NCBI RefSeq assembly: GCF_024763615.1
Contig: NC_077222.1
Coordinates: 8,680,001-8,744,000 of the forward strand
Direction: 5' to 3'
DNA: 64,000 nucleotides
Source: Phlebotomus papatasi
Taxonomy: Eukaryota > Arthropoda > Insecta > Diptera > Psychodidae
The position numbers and the translations under genes were made by a program. Below, piece by piece: positions 24,307 to 36,787 of the stretch (within the stretch, counting starts at the first letter, position 1; each line of letters begins with the position of its first letter). Under the pieces are notes generated by a model. That model worked only from the letters and a program-made list of their open reading frames with translations, did no database searches and was not told where the DNA came from.

Positions 24307-25420
24307 CTGAAGAAAGCATTTTAAAATATTTAGTTTACGAATGTTATATACAGAAATAATCACGGAAAGATGAACAGCACTAGATACACGGAAAAGTTAA
24401 ATGTACATAAGATACTTTGTCCATTGGAATAATACACAATAAAAAGCACAATGATATTGTTTGGTTTAATTTTTCATTAGGGTTATTATTATAACGTTAC
24501 TAAGAAGAATAGTTTAATCAAAAACATGTAATTAATTAAATGTATTATAATTCTTGAATAAGGTTAAATGTGGGAAAATTTAGTAATAATATCGGATTTT
24601 TGATATTTAAATCAATGGCGTTCGTCTGTTAGATTTATTTTGAACTATTGCATTTTCTGGTAAAATTTGTTTTAAAATCTTGCTTCAAAATATTCAATAA
24701 TTTTGTTAGTATAATTTTCAATAAAAACAATTTATCAAAAGCGAAAATAAATTTCTTTACTACTTTAGGAATATATATCGATCTTAAAGTACTTAAATTT
24801 AGTAATTTTAGTGTGAAAGTGAGAGTTTCTTTTCTATTTTACAAATATAACAATATTTGAAATAGTTTGCTTAGTCCAGAAAAATTGAAAAAATAGTAAA
24901 TTTAAAGGATTTGTGAAGAAAATAACAAATAAATTGAAATTTTGCCCTTGTAATATTATTATTTATTTTTTTAACTTTGTATTTAATTTAATTCAGTTAA
25001 TTAAAAATAAAATCAAGCCATATTGAATTAAATTAGACATCAATTAAGTCAGTCCATTTAAGAATTTAATTACAATTCACAGAATCCATACAAAAATATT
25101 TTTTTTATAAATTTATCCAAGATTTCTTTTCGGAAGTTTTTGATATTAAAAAAGATCTTATGGCAAAAAATAAAAATAATTTTAAATAAAGCCGTCAAAT
25201 CGATTCTAAAATGAATATCAAATAAAAATTTATGCATATTATTAGACGATAAAATTATAAACACAAATCTTAATTTTAAATAAATTTCTAAAAATTTAAA
25301 ATTTTAAAATATCGTTTTCAATAATTTAGAGGATGGCTACGGACGAAAAGAAAAAAAAATGTTTTTTTTTTAATGTCTTTTGAATAAGTTAAGAAGTTTT
25401 TATTACAATTTTGAACGTAA
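24307..25420. other. AT-rich DNA, probably intron of the 23-24 kb gene
   Basis: Very AT-rich. No first exon with a convincing ATG plus signal peptide and GT donor was recognised on the minus strand. Confidence 0.35.
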
Positions 25421-25421
25421 A

Positions 25422-25703
25422 TTGTAAAAAGTACTACGATTATCGTAAGTAAAGAGAGACGAATTATTATCACCATAATATTTCGAGAGATTTTTGTAGC
25501 AAAAAGTCCAGTTTTTCCATCGAAAATTAAATTTTACAAAATGATTAAAAAAACCATAATAGTTGTAATATACAAAAAAGGAAAAAATTGAAATTTCGAA
25601 TGATAAGCGTTATAAAAACCAATTTTCAATTGAGAAATTATCTTCTTACTACAATAAGCCTGTTACACCTATTGTGATATAATCGTAGTACTTTGTACAG
25701 TGT
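25422..25703. mobile_element. Short-TIR element with TACTACGATTAT arms
   Basis: Left TGTAAAAAGTACTACGATTAT and right the inverted ATAATCGTAGTACTTTGTACA; about 280 bp, no ORF. Terminal duplication not resolved. Confidence 0.55.
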
Positions 25704-26019
25704 AAAATCTCAAGAATAATCGTTTTAGACTAAATCGTGTCGACGATAGGATTGTTCCTATGAAAAATATTTCAAGATTCAAAAACGACAAAATATTTCA
25801 AAAAAATTGAAGAATTTTTTTTGAAACTTTACTCCTTTGTAGATAATTTAGATACACTGTTTTTCTTTAATTAGCAAAATTTATAAACAAGTTTTTAATT
25901 ATCAAAATTTCACAGCTTCTTCTTGACTCCTCTCAAAAGGTCTTCACAAGAGGACTTCATGAAAAAGTGGAACAAAATGATCAAAGACGGCGATAATGAT
26001 CTTCGATAAAAGACATTAA

Positions 26020-26205
26020 GGGGTTAAGTAGGTCAAAAGGACTGAAAACACGATATTTTCACTTATTTTTTTGGACATAAAAATAATTTATTTTAATTAC
26101 AGTTCTCAAGCATATAAAAGCACAACATTTAAAATATATATTTTCTGAATTTTTCATTTAAAAATATTTAAAATTCAGTCATTGGGGCCTGATTAACGTA
26201 ACCCC
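26020..26205. mobile_element. TTAA-flanked MITE
   Basis: Exact TTAA on both sides (26016-26019, 26206-26209). Termini GGGGTTAAGTAGGTC and the inverted ACGTAACCCC, with GACTGAA / TTCAGTC further in. 186 bp. TTAA target sites are typical of piggyBac and Kolobok-type elements. A solo related end is at about 47993 (ggggttacgtgggtca). Confidence 0.75.
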
Positions 26206-26711
26206 TTAAACATTATGTAGTTTTCGATTTTGAGACGTTTTCCCTGGAAAAATCTTAACATAGACTCGCCCTATGTATTCTGGTGGAGTTCAGTAGATGG
26301 TGAGAACGGATCAAGACCTTTTTTCGCTTCTTTCTATTTTTATTCGCCACAACTTTTTGGGAATACAATGTCCCCTTAATCAGATCTTTAAATCGTTTTG
26401 AACAATTTTAGTTACACTAAAAAAAAATGATTTTGATATTTTCAAAGGGAAGCTTTTATAGAATAATTAAGGAAAAAACGTAATGTAATTAGTTGCCAAC
26501 TCATTCTGTTTCTATCTTCATGGTGATGAGTTCTACAATCCATTTTTCTTCACTAATCCGAGGGTAAGTCAAATGTAACGATATATACCTTACGTGTTTC
26601 TTCCTTCAATTGTTGTATGTAAGTTTCCTTTAAAAACTCAAAATCTCTTTTTGAAAATTGTAATCAAAATTGCCCAAAATGTTTTGAGGACCTGATTTAG
26701 AAGACATTGTA

Positions 26712-26928
26712 GGGGAAAGTGTCCATGCTTTACACGGTCCCAAGCTTCATATTGGCTAAAGTTTTCCTATGATTCTGAATAAATATGACTCCGCAATATA
26801 TTTTAAAAATAGGACATTGTCCTGTAGTTATTAAAATATAGAAACGATGAGTCACATTTATTGAAAAACATAGAAAAAATTTAGTCATTATGAACCTTGG
26901 GACCGTGTAAAGCCTGGGCACTTTCCCT
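26712..26928. mobile_element. TA-flanked hairpin MITE (GGGGAAAGTG type)
   Basis: Left GGGGAAAGTGTCCATGC, right GGGCACTTTCCCT inverted, TA on both sides. Inner arms CACGGTCCCAAG / CTTGGGACCGTG pair perfectly. 217 bp. Confidence 0.8.
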
Positions 26929-27208
26929 TATTCCTGAAACGTAGTGGCAAATGAACCACTTTGATCCGGGTCCATCAACTACAGGGTATCCTTTTAATTT
27001 TTCGAATTCAACTTGGCAAATTTTGACACGTTTTTACCGTATTTGGTAGACTGGAACAGTCCCAGAAATGCACGACTTTTAAAAATAATAAAAAAAAATT
27101 AAGATTATTAAATAAAATTTTTAGAAATGTGCGGTATATTAAAAAAAAGCAATAGTAATTAGGGTAATTAGGGCAAAACACCTGGGGTGGAATGATAACT
27201 TTTCGATA

Positions 27209-28192
27209 GGGGAAAGTGACCATGCTTGATACGATCCAAGCTTGATAATAACTATTTTTTTCCTATGTTAATCAATAGTTATGACTCATCGCAATATATT
27301 TCAATAGCTGGTGCTAAGCCTCACATTTCCTAAAAAAATTAGGATCCTAGCTCATTTTTTCTAGTTTCAGGAGGCAAAAATCAAAAATGGGTCCAAAACT
27401 GTAATTTCGATACATGATATTTCATAAGTATTTCTTAATTAATGTCGCTGTTCACGAAAACTACTATCATAGGCACATAGAGGGGTCATCAGTACTAATA
27501 TTTATGTAAAAATATTTTTACTTGGGGACACTGTTTTTGTGGGTGGTAATAAATTCATAAATTCTACTTGTGTCCATCCTATATTTTAAGAAGGGTCCAT
27601 GAATGATAATTTTAATGTGGCAACTATATCATTAGATGTGATTATTTCATAATTACACATATTGCAATCCGCCAATTTTATCGACAATTGACATAATCTT
27701 CAACCCTGTTGCCTGAATTTTAGGGTTGCAGAATTACATTTTCATGGACTCAAAGTGAAGAAATGGTTTTCGCTAGCGCCCTAATGCCATAAAAACATGG
27801 CTTAGAAAAATTACATAAAAGTGATTTTAAAACTAATAACCAGTCTTACAAACGACTTAAGCAGATAGATTAGAGTTCCGTCTAATTATTGATGTGCAAT
27901 TTTTTGTATTCGGTGTATTTTTTGCAGTGAAAATGGGCCTCCGAATAGTCGAATCAATTATTATACAGGAAGGCCCCGGACCCAAGTTGTATAAAAATCG
28001 CTACTGAATTTCCATTTTCTTCTTGAGGAAAATCTAAGGATTTCCAAGAACTATTTGAGGTTGGATTATGAACCTAATAAGTGAGACATTTTTTTGTCAT
28101 AGTGAAAGAATCGCTTCGGTTTGTGTGTTAATCAAAAAATAATCACAAACCTTGGACATCATTTTACAGTATCAAGCATGGTCACTTTCCCC
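27209..28192. mobile_element. TA-flanked element, GGGGAAAGTGACCATGCTTGA termini
   Basis: Near-identical inverted ends (GGGGAAAGTGACCATGC / GCATGGTCACTTTCCCC), TA on both sides, 984 bp. No transposase-like ORF is left. The largest member of this termini group here; its first 17 bp resemble 26712-26928, only 280 bp away. Confidence 0.8.
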
Positions 28193-28682
28193 TACTATCG
28201 AATCGATAGTATCGATAAATCTGTACCATGGTAGATTAGGTAGATTAAGTGAATGATGACTTTTTACGCAATGTTAGTCCATTTATTGTGACATTCTGAA
28301 TATAATAAATATTTGTATTAACCGTGTTAACTCAAAGAAGTAAAGCTATCATTTGAATTTTTCAGAATCCACAGTCTATAGTATCGAGAAGATGTTATCA
28401 TGTTATCCCTGGACTTAAAAGAGGCTTCAACTGTCTGAAGCTTCCCAACCTTTAACAGTTAAGCAAAATCTAGAACATTGTTTATAATTTATCGTTGGAT
28501 TTCAATAAAATTTAATTTCTATTTTCAGAAAGATATATTGCAAAAAAGTTGATTAAATTGCAGAGTAATTAAAATATTTATGCTAAATCATCTTTTGAGG
28601 AAAATTTCTTTGAATGTAGGCCACAAAATTGAGGCTTAGCGTTCAAAGAGTATCCGTAAATCCAGTGCTGTTCATCTTATTG

Positions 28683-28889
28683 TTAAGCATGTAGGTAATA
28701 ATTATTAACTGTTGGTGAGACCTTCTTGTCTGTTTCATAAGTGACGTGAAAGATTGCACCATATGGATCTGAATAGCTGTAGTGCCCCTTGACATTGGGA
28801 TCTGCACGAGGTTCTGCAAAATTGTGGTAATGCTGCTGTGCTGCCTTGGAAACTCCACACATTGCGGCTGCAGTGATAAAAACCACAAT
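28683..28889 (-). CDS. Terminal exon of a short RR-like cuticular protein
   Basis: The exon reads IVVFITAAAMCGVSKAAQ, then QHYHNFAEPRADPNVKGHYS and YSDPYGAIFHVTYETDKKV, ending LHA and TAA (68 aa). It begins with the second half of a signal peptide after the acceptor TTTTCCATAG, the same gene architecture as the cuticular gene at 13.6 kb. GHYSYSDPYGAIFHVTYETDKK corresponds to the central Y-S-Y-x-D-P-x-G part of the Rebers-Riddiford motif. The usual ADE-x-GF-x-P end is missing, so chitin binding is uncertain. The first exon is not secure. The best candidate, ATGGAAAA followed by GTAAAT at about 29007-29014, has the wrong phase for this reading frame. It may therefore be a diverged or decaying gene, or exon 1 is elsewhere. 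Confidence 0.7.
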   Translation of the reverse strand: MVVFITAAAMCGVSKAAQQHYHNFAEPRADPNVKGHYSYSDPYGAIFHVTYETDKKVSPTVNNYYLHA

Positions 28890-29349
28890 CTATGGAAAAT
28901 AAATTGAATTTTCTCTTTTTCATCTTCCAACAATTATACATAATGTAGAGTGAATGCATTTTCTAAAAAGCACCAAGGCGACGCAAGTTGCACAAAAAAG
29001 ATCTTGGTGCAAATGATTTACTTTTCCATTTTATTCTGGTATGTTATGCACACTTTCAGCCAAGACATCAATTATCACCCAATGGGAATTTTCTCATTTC
29101 TATATCTATTGCCCGTTATATGCCCGCAATTAAAGCACGAATGAAAAACATCATGAGATGGATAATTTAACACTTCCTCGTGCATCATTCTTTTGCCAAT
29201 TGAAAATTATGCGAAAAAAGAATCGTAAATGGTGCGATTGATATCGCTCTGAGGAAGTTCGATGGAGCAGGAGGTGCAATAAACCTGCACCAGATAGGCA
29301 AATGCAAAAGAATAACCATCGTTGGAAGGTCATCTCAGCACCACTTTCA

Positions 29350-29356
29350 CTTTATA
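29350..29356 (-). promoter_or_regulatory. TATA-like box upstream of the short cuticular gene
   Basis: TATAAAG on the minus strand, 460 bp upstream of the terminal exon. It is the only TATA-like word with a reasonable context, but no initiator or confirmed first exon supports it. Confidence 0.25.
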
Positions 29357-29359
29357 TGT

Positions 29360-31465
29360 AGCTAAATATCCACCACAATTTTTCTTAATTGATGGCGCAG
29401 AATTGATCCTCCAACATTGGGAATAGTCGATTGGCGATTTCATACTAAATATGCCCCGATGCATGTTTTCAAGTTCCGGATATTGATATTGAACCTGAAC
29501 TGCAGTCAAGAACTGGTTCGATATGTTCGAAAGGAGATTTTTATTGCTATATTAAAGATATGTGCTTTAACCGTTTTTAACCCTTTAGCGCTGCCAAAGA
29601 ATGTCTTGAGGCAATTATTCCAAAAAACCGTCATTGCGGAATATTTATTCTGTTTGGAATTATTAAACGATAAGTGTTACGGCCTAAATAAACTAAGGCT
29701 GATCCTAAGACGGCCTTCAGATTTAGCCTAGAAATCAATAAGTAATGTAAGTAAGTAATGTAAATTCTTTTGACGTGAAATAAACATATTTATCTATCTA
29801 ATACAATGAGTACCCTAAGTATACAATTCTAAATAAAAATCATAAAGAGAATTATTCGAAGATATTTGATGTTGTAATTAGTTCCTAATTTATTAAACGT
29901 GTAAGAGTGCCAAAAGATCAAACTGTGATTACTTAACGCAAATTGGCAAAGTTCAATAATAAATTAAGTAATAAAAATTACCACAGATTCAAAAAACTGA
30001 AGCAAATATCAAATATGACGTGAAAAGTAAAAATAACTCACGGGCTTAAAATATTGGTTTACTGCGCAATTTGAAAATTCGAAACAACCTAATTCGAATT
30101 TTAAACTTTGAAAAGTAATGACACGCCATCTATCATAACCATAATTAACCATAATTCATTTATTCAATCTTTAGGAATATAAAATTCAAAAAGAGTATAC
30201 TTTACAATGTTGAGCCTTTCAGAAAAAAAAAAAAGCAGAGGAAGTTAAAATATGAATTACTGATATCTCGATTTGAGAAGGCCCCTGACAAGACTAACAA
30301 ACTAACTTACTTGAAGTTTAGTAAAAATTCAGCTCGAAACTTCCTTAAAAACTATTATGAAATGAAAAAATAAAGAGTAGCAAGAAAATTAAAATGTTGT
30401 ACGATCGAAAGCTATTTTTCGAAATCATCAAACTTAGGTTGAATTTTTCAGAAATTTCTGACATATTCTTTTAAAGATTTTGACTAATTTATCCATGAGA
30501 AAACTATCAAAATACATATCTTTCCACAAGAACTGACCTGCAGATTGTATTCTAAATTGTAAACTATTAAATTCGGTTTCTAAGATCTGTACATCAAATA
30601 AATGATTTCTTTTATGATTTTCACAATTTTTCATTAATTTCGAAAGCCAAATTCAGTATTTGGTTTTTAAAATATTTAAACAATAACGCATTTCTAATAT
30701 CCTTAGAAAATCTTTTTGCAACAAATTTCATCAGGGTAGAATTTAAGTTTTCGGACAACTCGGAGTTTCGGGTAGATATAATTTGTACACCCAGTCTCAT
30801 TAGATTTATGCATCATGAGATTTTGCATTATAAAGGGAGTTTCATGAAATTTACCATAAATACGAGTATGTAAACTTAGTATGAGCATGCGGAAAAACAA
30901 ATAATAATCGTTGCATTTCAAACAATTTGATGCCCGAATTTCTCTCTAATTCGGGTGACATTTTAGTCCCTAATGTCTGAATTTGAGAGAGTCTACTGTA
31001 ATTCGGCCGTAGAACCAATTTCACGCGGAGTAAAAGTAGACAAAACAAAAAAGATTCAACCGGTTTAATAGAATTGCCTTAACAAAGAGTACTTTTTCGC
31101 TAGAGTTCTTCAATAAATGATTCAAATATTTTAAAATGTTACTTTAATAAAAGGAATTAAAATTTTATTCTGAAAAAGAAGCAGAATGTTTTTTTAAATT
31201 TCCCGTGTCGCAAAATAGTATACATTCAGGCGTATTTCAAAAACGATTTCATAAATTGACTCCAATGGTAAGCAAACTTGCATAATTGTATGTGCATAAT
31301 TCCGTCAGGTGCATAATCCCGAAGTGCATAATGCCAGGACTGAGTGTAAGTTCGGATCGAGGTTCGGATTTTTATTATTTACGAACCATTTGATGATTAA
31401 GCGATTCTAAAGAACTTTAAAGATTATATAGGATTACAACATTACTTATTATGGCCTGTCTATAC
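29360..31465. other. Intergenic DNA, no gene seen
   Basis: A 104-codon plus-strand frame at 29417-29731 shows no motif and runs at its end into a remnant of MITE family C (about 29688-29730), so it is not called. A one-sided inverted end (…gagagtctactgta) is at about 30985-30996. Confidence 0.4.
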
Positions 31466-31468
31466 CTA

Positions 31469-31655
31469 GGGGAAACTGGGGCAGCACCAAACACTGCGAT
31501 TTTTTAATCAGATATTCAACTTCTAAGGACAAGACCTATAGGAATTTATAAGCACTATAGGGATGCTTGTTTACTGAAAAATAGTTGAGATAGTCCAAGA
31601 AATAAAAAAATAGTGTTTGGTTCTACCCCGTGTTTGGTGGAGCCCAAGTTTCCCC
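31469..31655. mobile_element. TA-flanked hairpin MITE (GGGGAAACT type)
   Basis: Left GGGGAAACTGGGGCAGCACC, right the inverted GGAGCCCAAGTTTCCCC, TA on both sides; CCAAACAC / GTGTTTGG pair inside. 187 bp. Confidence 0.8.
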
Positions 31656-32217
31656 TAATTATTATTTATTAATAGTATCGGGTTATATTTTTGTTAAAAT
31701 TAAATTATGTTGTCATATATTCCGTGTTGGTAGAATCTACTGGTCGTAGATCGCCCAGGAGCGCCTCTCGGAATGTAGATTCTTCTTCCATGCTCTCGGA
31801 GTTTTTTTAGGCAGAGGCAGTGCATTTTTATTACGTTATATCACAATAAAAAGATCTTTATTCTAGACATTCAGATTTTTGCACTGAGTCAAGTGAGTTA
31901 AGCCGGGAACGTATCCACCCAAGAGCCAACGGTCTTGACTATTGCCCCAGTGAGATCCCCGGCTATACTTAAGACCTCGCCGAAATTCTTGTCAGAAAAT
32001 GACTTCGAAGACCCACAAAATCGTTATGGACTATCATAAATATATGGAATATTTTTTTAATTTTGTGGTTTTTCGAAGTCGTTTTCCAAGGAAAAATGAA
32101 GATTTGTGCGAGAAGGCCATAAGTATGGACATGGACAAGCCATAGGTAATTCCGCAACCTAAATTGATTTTCTATGAAATCTAAAGAGAGTTATCCGTAC
32201 TCTAAATCGGTTTGTAA

Positions 32218-32476
32218 TTGGCTCTGGCACACCTTTTAAATCAGGAGAATTTCGTGAAATTAAAATTTACATCCTTTACTCTCTTAAACGTTTTGCACAT
32301 CCATGTCTCACTTTTTCCCATTGAAAATTGGTTTAATCTACATTGAATTTGGCTTGATATACAAAAGAAGAAGTTGAGGACTAAAGAGTACGATAGAGTT
32401 ATGCAAATAATTTGAAAAGGAAAGGATGTGAATTTGGATTTCATGAAATTTTCATGATCTAAAAGATGTGCCAGCG
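32218..32476. mobile_element. MITE family B, copy 2
   Basis: Left TTGGCTCTGGCACACCTTTT, right AAAAGATGTGCCAGCG inverted; same order of inner words as at 10381 (aatcaggagaatttcgtgaa, aaaggatgtgaattt). Diverged, 259 bp. Confidence 0.75.
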
Positions 32477-34335
32477 CATTGGAATTCCGCATTGATTTGA
32501 ATTCCAAATTTTGGTTTAATTTAGATTTTGCATGATTCTCTGGGGATTTTAATTTTCTAAATGTGAGCAACAACGAGCTGTCACAGTTTCTATATTCGAA
32601 TATTTTCATAGTGTTTCAAATATTTTTAAATTTTCATGAAAGTTCAAAAGAAAATTTCTGAATTTTGTAATGAGAAAAGTTATAAATTATTTGGAAATTT
32701 GTTAAACTTGAAAAATTTCCACTATATGTACACTTCGTATTGTTTTGCTCCGAAAAAAAAAGACTTTTAGTTTTTAAAAATCGGTTATTTTAATTTTTTT
32801 TAATTCGTGTTGAGCGGAAAAGCCTAATTTTTTTGTTAAGAGTTAATTATATTTCCACTAAAAAAATTAAGATTTTCAAACTTTCATTGGTTCAAATATC
32901 ATTCAAAAGTGGTTTTATAAAAAGATTTAAACCAGTTTTTGAAAGTTTTATTTTTTAAAACAAGAAGCAATTATTTTTTTTTTAAATAAGATGAATTACT
33001 GTAGAATCGCAGGTTAATCCAAATAGATAAACTTTAGGACTTAAGGTCATTTTACCGAAGTTTCCAGAGCAATAATTTTACCTATTTTTTTTCATAAAAT
33101 ATTTCAGAAATGAAAGTTAAATGAACAGAAGTATGAAAAATTGAATAGGTCGTATATGACCGAATGGGCGTTAAAGGGTTAATTGACAATTTAGTAAGAA
33201 AAAGCTTTTCGCCAATGCATTTCTTTGCCGCTCAATTGAGTTTAGCACTAAAAATCAACAAAGCTTGGCCCAAAGCATAAAATACTTGGCAAAAGAAGCA
33301 CATAATTAAAAAGTCTTGGAGGAAATGAAGTCCATTGACAGCACAAGTAGACACAAAAGTAAACTTAATTGCTGGGTAATCAATTAGAAATCCAAATGGT
33401 ATCAATCACAATGTTGCAAACATTGGAAAGAAAAGTGCGAGCAAGATTATCCCAAGCTCTCTTATCCGGCCATCGTCATCGTCCAATGTGATTATAGATA
33501 TATAATTAATTATTTCTTCACTTCTTATCTTTTCACTTTTCTTCTTCGATATACTATATGCATATAGATATGCCCCTGAACTTGATTTATTTCTCTCTCA
33601 TTGAACATAAGATGTTTTTCCACAATCAAGCACAAAACTGTTAATGTTGTTGTTTTTTTTTGGCACAATGAAAACTTCAATATGTATTTCAATACACTGT
33701 TTCGGCGGGAAAAGTGTGCAGAATGTGTCGATATGTTGAGATTTCTTGGAATTATGTTAATTTCACTTGTTGACATGGCTATTGGAATTTTTGTGGTTTG
33801 CACTCGTTACTTGTGATATTAAAAAACTTTCTATATTCGCGCACAAAGATTTTTCCATCGTTTTTAAACTTACCAAACGTTCCATCATCTTGGGACTTTG
33901 TGTTATCTTTAGTGAATGGTATCTCTTGATGAGCGCCACGGATGAAACTAAACTTGTTGCAATTCCTCCAACTGCTTTTATACCAAATGGTCTCGATGGC
34001 TTTGTGAAGATGCGCGAGAGAGAGAAGGAAATCTTTTTTTAGTGCAAAAGCCAGTGAATATGCGATGTTGATTTTGATTAAATTCTCTTTGAGCGCAATT
34101 TGTGATGGTTAATCTTGAATTTACATTTCATATTTTTACCTTTTTGTTAGAGGTATTAAGAGCATCTTAACTTTCGATATGTCCAGACAGATTTAATTAG
34201 ATATTTCAACTATTTCAACACATCCTACGTCTAAAGAGATGTCTAATAGCTAAGATGATGTTGGAAAATCATGGTTATTATAACCAAGATTAAATTTATT
34301 GGCGGTAATTTTTCAATACATAAAGCAGCCAGGTT
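32477..34335. other. AT-rich intergenic DNA
   Basis: No gene recognised. Short frames at 33525-34042 overlap on both strands without domain features. Confidence 0.4.
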
Positions 34336-34339
34336 ATCA

Positions 34340-35800
34340 AGGTTGTAGCCAGGTTATCCAGAATAAACTGGATGTACTATTATAATTCAGTGATGAATTA
34401 TGAGTTTCCGAAGAGAAGCGTTCCTTCCGTTTCTTCTGAGCCTGAACTCGCCAGACCTATCAAAATATTTAAGACTGCAATGAAGATTGGGAAATCTACG
34501 GGAGATCTACGGAGATTCCCACAGAGGTATGGAAAAAATTTGGCAAATCATGCTCTGTTTGGTTAACAGAACTTTTCAATTCCATACTCAACATGGCAAC
34601 AGTATCATACTCCTGGACATATAGTTACAGTACTGTCTCTCTATATGCACACTCTCTATATGCACAGCTTTTGTGTCGGTTGCATTCAAAATCAATTTGT
34701 TTACATTTTCACAAAGTAATAAAGAAAATTATTTTCTTGGTAACTAATTTTTCTTGTTTTTAATTTTCTTAATTTTATTTCTTTCTGTTTCATATTATAT
34801 TTAAAATAACACGGGAAATTCTAGAACAAAAAAAATGATAATTTATTGAAAGAAAGAAAAAAACCGTTGGGAATTTCAAAAAAAAAGTTGTGCATATTCA
34901 GAGAGAGAACTGTCAAAAAAAGTACCCAAACTGTGCATATAGCGAGATAGCACTGTACATCATACCATTCTACAAGAATAAGGGGTATGTACGAAAATGT
35001 GATAATTACAGAGGTTACCTCTCACACGTTTAAGATCCTGGAGCGCGTCTTGGTGGATAGACTTCAACATTTCCTAGCTGTATCGAAAAAACAATGTGAC
35101 TTTGTTAAAGGTAGATCTACGTCGGATGCTATTCAAGTCGTCAGAATTCACTGCGAGAGAAAAAAGGCACAACAAATTTCTAAAATAAATTTATGAATCC
35201 TTGTAGGCACTGAAGAAGGTCCATATCGAGGACCGAAAGCTCTGGGCAAGATTGATGTGTTTTTTTTGTGAGGTGACTTTAAATTCACTGGCCATCACCG
35301 GTGACCGGAGTGTCCCCTATCTATACAGGCCCAACAAATGTGGCCTTTACATGATCTGTTTAGAGACCTACAGAAAGCTCTTGATTTTGCACCTAGAAAT
35401 CTCATCTTTATAGCATTAAGAAACAAGAGTATTCCTGAGCAATACACTTGCATTATTAGGGAAATGTACGAGGAAGTAATAACTCGTGTTCGATTACCCT
35501 GTTCCGACACTGGGTCCATTCCAATTGTTGTGGGAGTTCATCAGGATTCAGCTCTGAGTCTAATACTTTTCAACAATGTGATGGACTATTTAACGTCTCT
35601 AAAAGAACTTGAACCGTGGTGCGTCTTGTATAATGATGATATGGTATTGGTCAGAGTGGATAGAATCAGTTTGGAGCAAAGACTCGAGCAGTGGAGGGAT
35701 GCTTTGGAGACCTGAGCTAAAAGAAAAGCCGAAGTGAATTTGGTGGTGCTTGTTGGCATTCGTCGAAATGCCGCGAAAATTCACGTAGAGAAAATAAGAG
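34340..35800 (+). mobile_element. Degenerate LINE reverse transcriptase, interrupted by a mariner-like MITE
   Basis: Plus-strand pieces in order: a GKSTGDLRRFP-like segment (34480-34530) and WLTELFNSILNMATVSYSW (about 34560-34618, across a frameshift). Then come YKNKGYVRKCDNYRG (34975-35015), TFKILERVLVDRLQHF, KKQCDFVKGRSTSDAIQVVR, LQKALDFAPRNLI, and REMYEEVITRVRLPC with VVGVHQDSALSLILFNNVMD. The catalytic box follows as LYNDDMVLVRVD (about 35625-35660), then LEQRLEQWRDALE. This is the standard non-LTR reverse transcriptase order; the catalytic A/V is replaced (YNDD for YADD) and stops are present, so it is inactive. Clade uncertain, different from the LINE at 5.9-8.2 kb. Confidence 0.8.
34628..34955. 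mobile_element. Mariner-like MITE inside the LINE
   Basis: TA on both sides (34626-34627, 34956-34957); ends CAGTACTGTCTCTCTATATG and the inverted CATATAGCGAGATAGCACTG. 328 bp, no ORF. CAGT...ACTG termini with TA fit Tc1/mariner. It separates the VSYSW and YKNKG segments of the reverse transcriptase. Confidence 0.85.
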
Positions 35801-36269
35801 GTTTTTTAATGTGAAAATTGTTTAATTCCTTAAAATTAAGTAATTTTCACAAGAAAACCCTTTTTAAAATTTAGTTGAATACAGTTATTTGGGTTAAGTG
35901 TGAATAATTGTCGATATTACAACAAAAACACTGGGATGAAATTTTAAGCTAGAAAACTCATATTCTTTTGAGCTGTCCCAAAATTCGGGATAGATTTGAG
36001 AAAAACCCTTTTGTACAACACTATTTTGGTTAATAAAGAATGCAAAAGTACATATTACAAGAAGGGACACGACCTGCTAATAAGCATAAAATAGAGAAGA
36101 AAATATTTTGTGGCATTTTAGAGATTTTTTGCAACCGCAGCGCCGCCAGACGTTTGTCAAGTGAGTTATTTGTGTCTCTATCTCTCTCTCACAGTTGAAT
36201 TGCGCGCGATTTAAGAACTTTCCATTTGAAGTGATATTTCCTGAACGATCTTTACTTTTATTGACCACT

Positions 36270-36500
36270 TTTTAATTTTTTACTTACCAATTTGAATATT
36301 TTTAATGCTCATTTTTAAGTCTACGCTGGCAAAGTTTTATTTTAAACTCACTTTTTAATTTTCTCTGCTCACTTTTAATTTTGTTTACTGACCGTTTTTA
36401 ATAAAATACTGCTATTTTTTTACTGTTTTCTTCATTTCTATCTGTTCATTTTTAATTTCATACTGACCAAATTTCCCATTTTACTGTTCGCTTATTCGAT
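36270..36500. repeat. Degenerate short tandem repeat (TACTGCTCATTTTTAATTTT-like)
   Basis: Roughly eight imperfect 22-30 bp units of the type 'ctcacttttaattt' / 'actgttcatttttaattt'. A similar run is at about 47325-47405. Confidence 0.55.
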
Positions 36501-36787
36501 GCTCTCTTTTTTACGAGGTTATGGTTCAAATAAGGATATGGTTCAAATATGGTTCAACGAGGTTCAAATAAATTATGAACTCAAAATTTTCTGAAATAAA
36601 GAACTTCCCAGTATTCAAAATCCAAAATGAAAAAATTAAATTTCAAATGCCTAAATTTAAAAAATAGAAAATTTTTGTAATTTGGAATTTTAAGATTATG
36701 TACAAATACTAAATATTTTGCATGTTTTTTAATTTTCTGGTATTATTTGCCTGGAATTATGTAAATAAATAGTAATTTTAAACTGTA

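Noticed and set aside
29007..29014. ATGGAAAA followed by a GTAAAT donor as first exon of the short cuticular gene
   Set aside because: Phase 2, whereas the RR-like reading frame of the next exon needs phase 0; kept only as an open question.
29417..29731. 104-codon plus-strand frame
   Set aside because: No domain, no signal peptide, and the 3' part overlaps a remnant of MITE family C.
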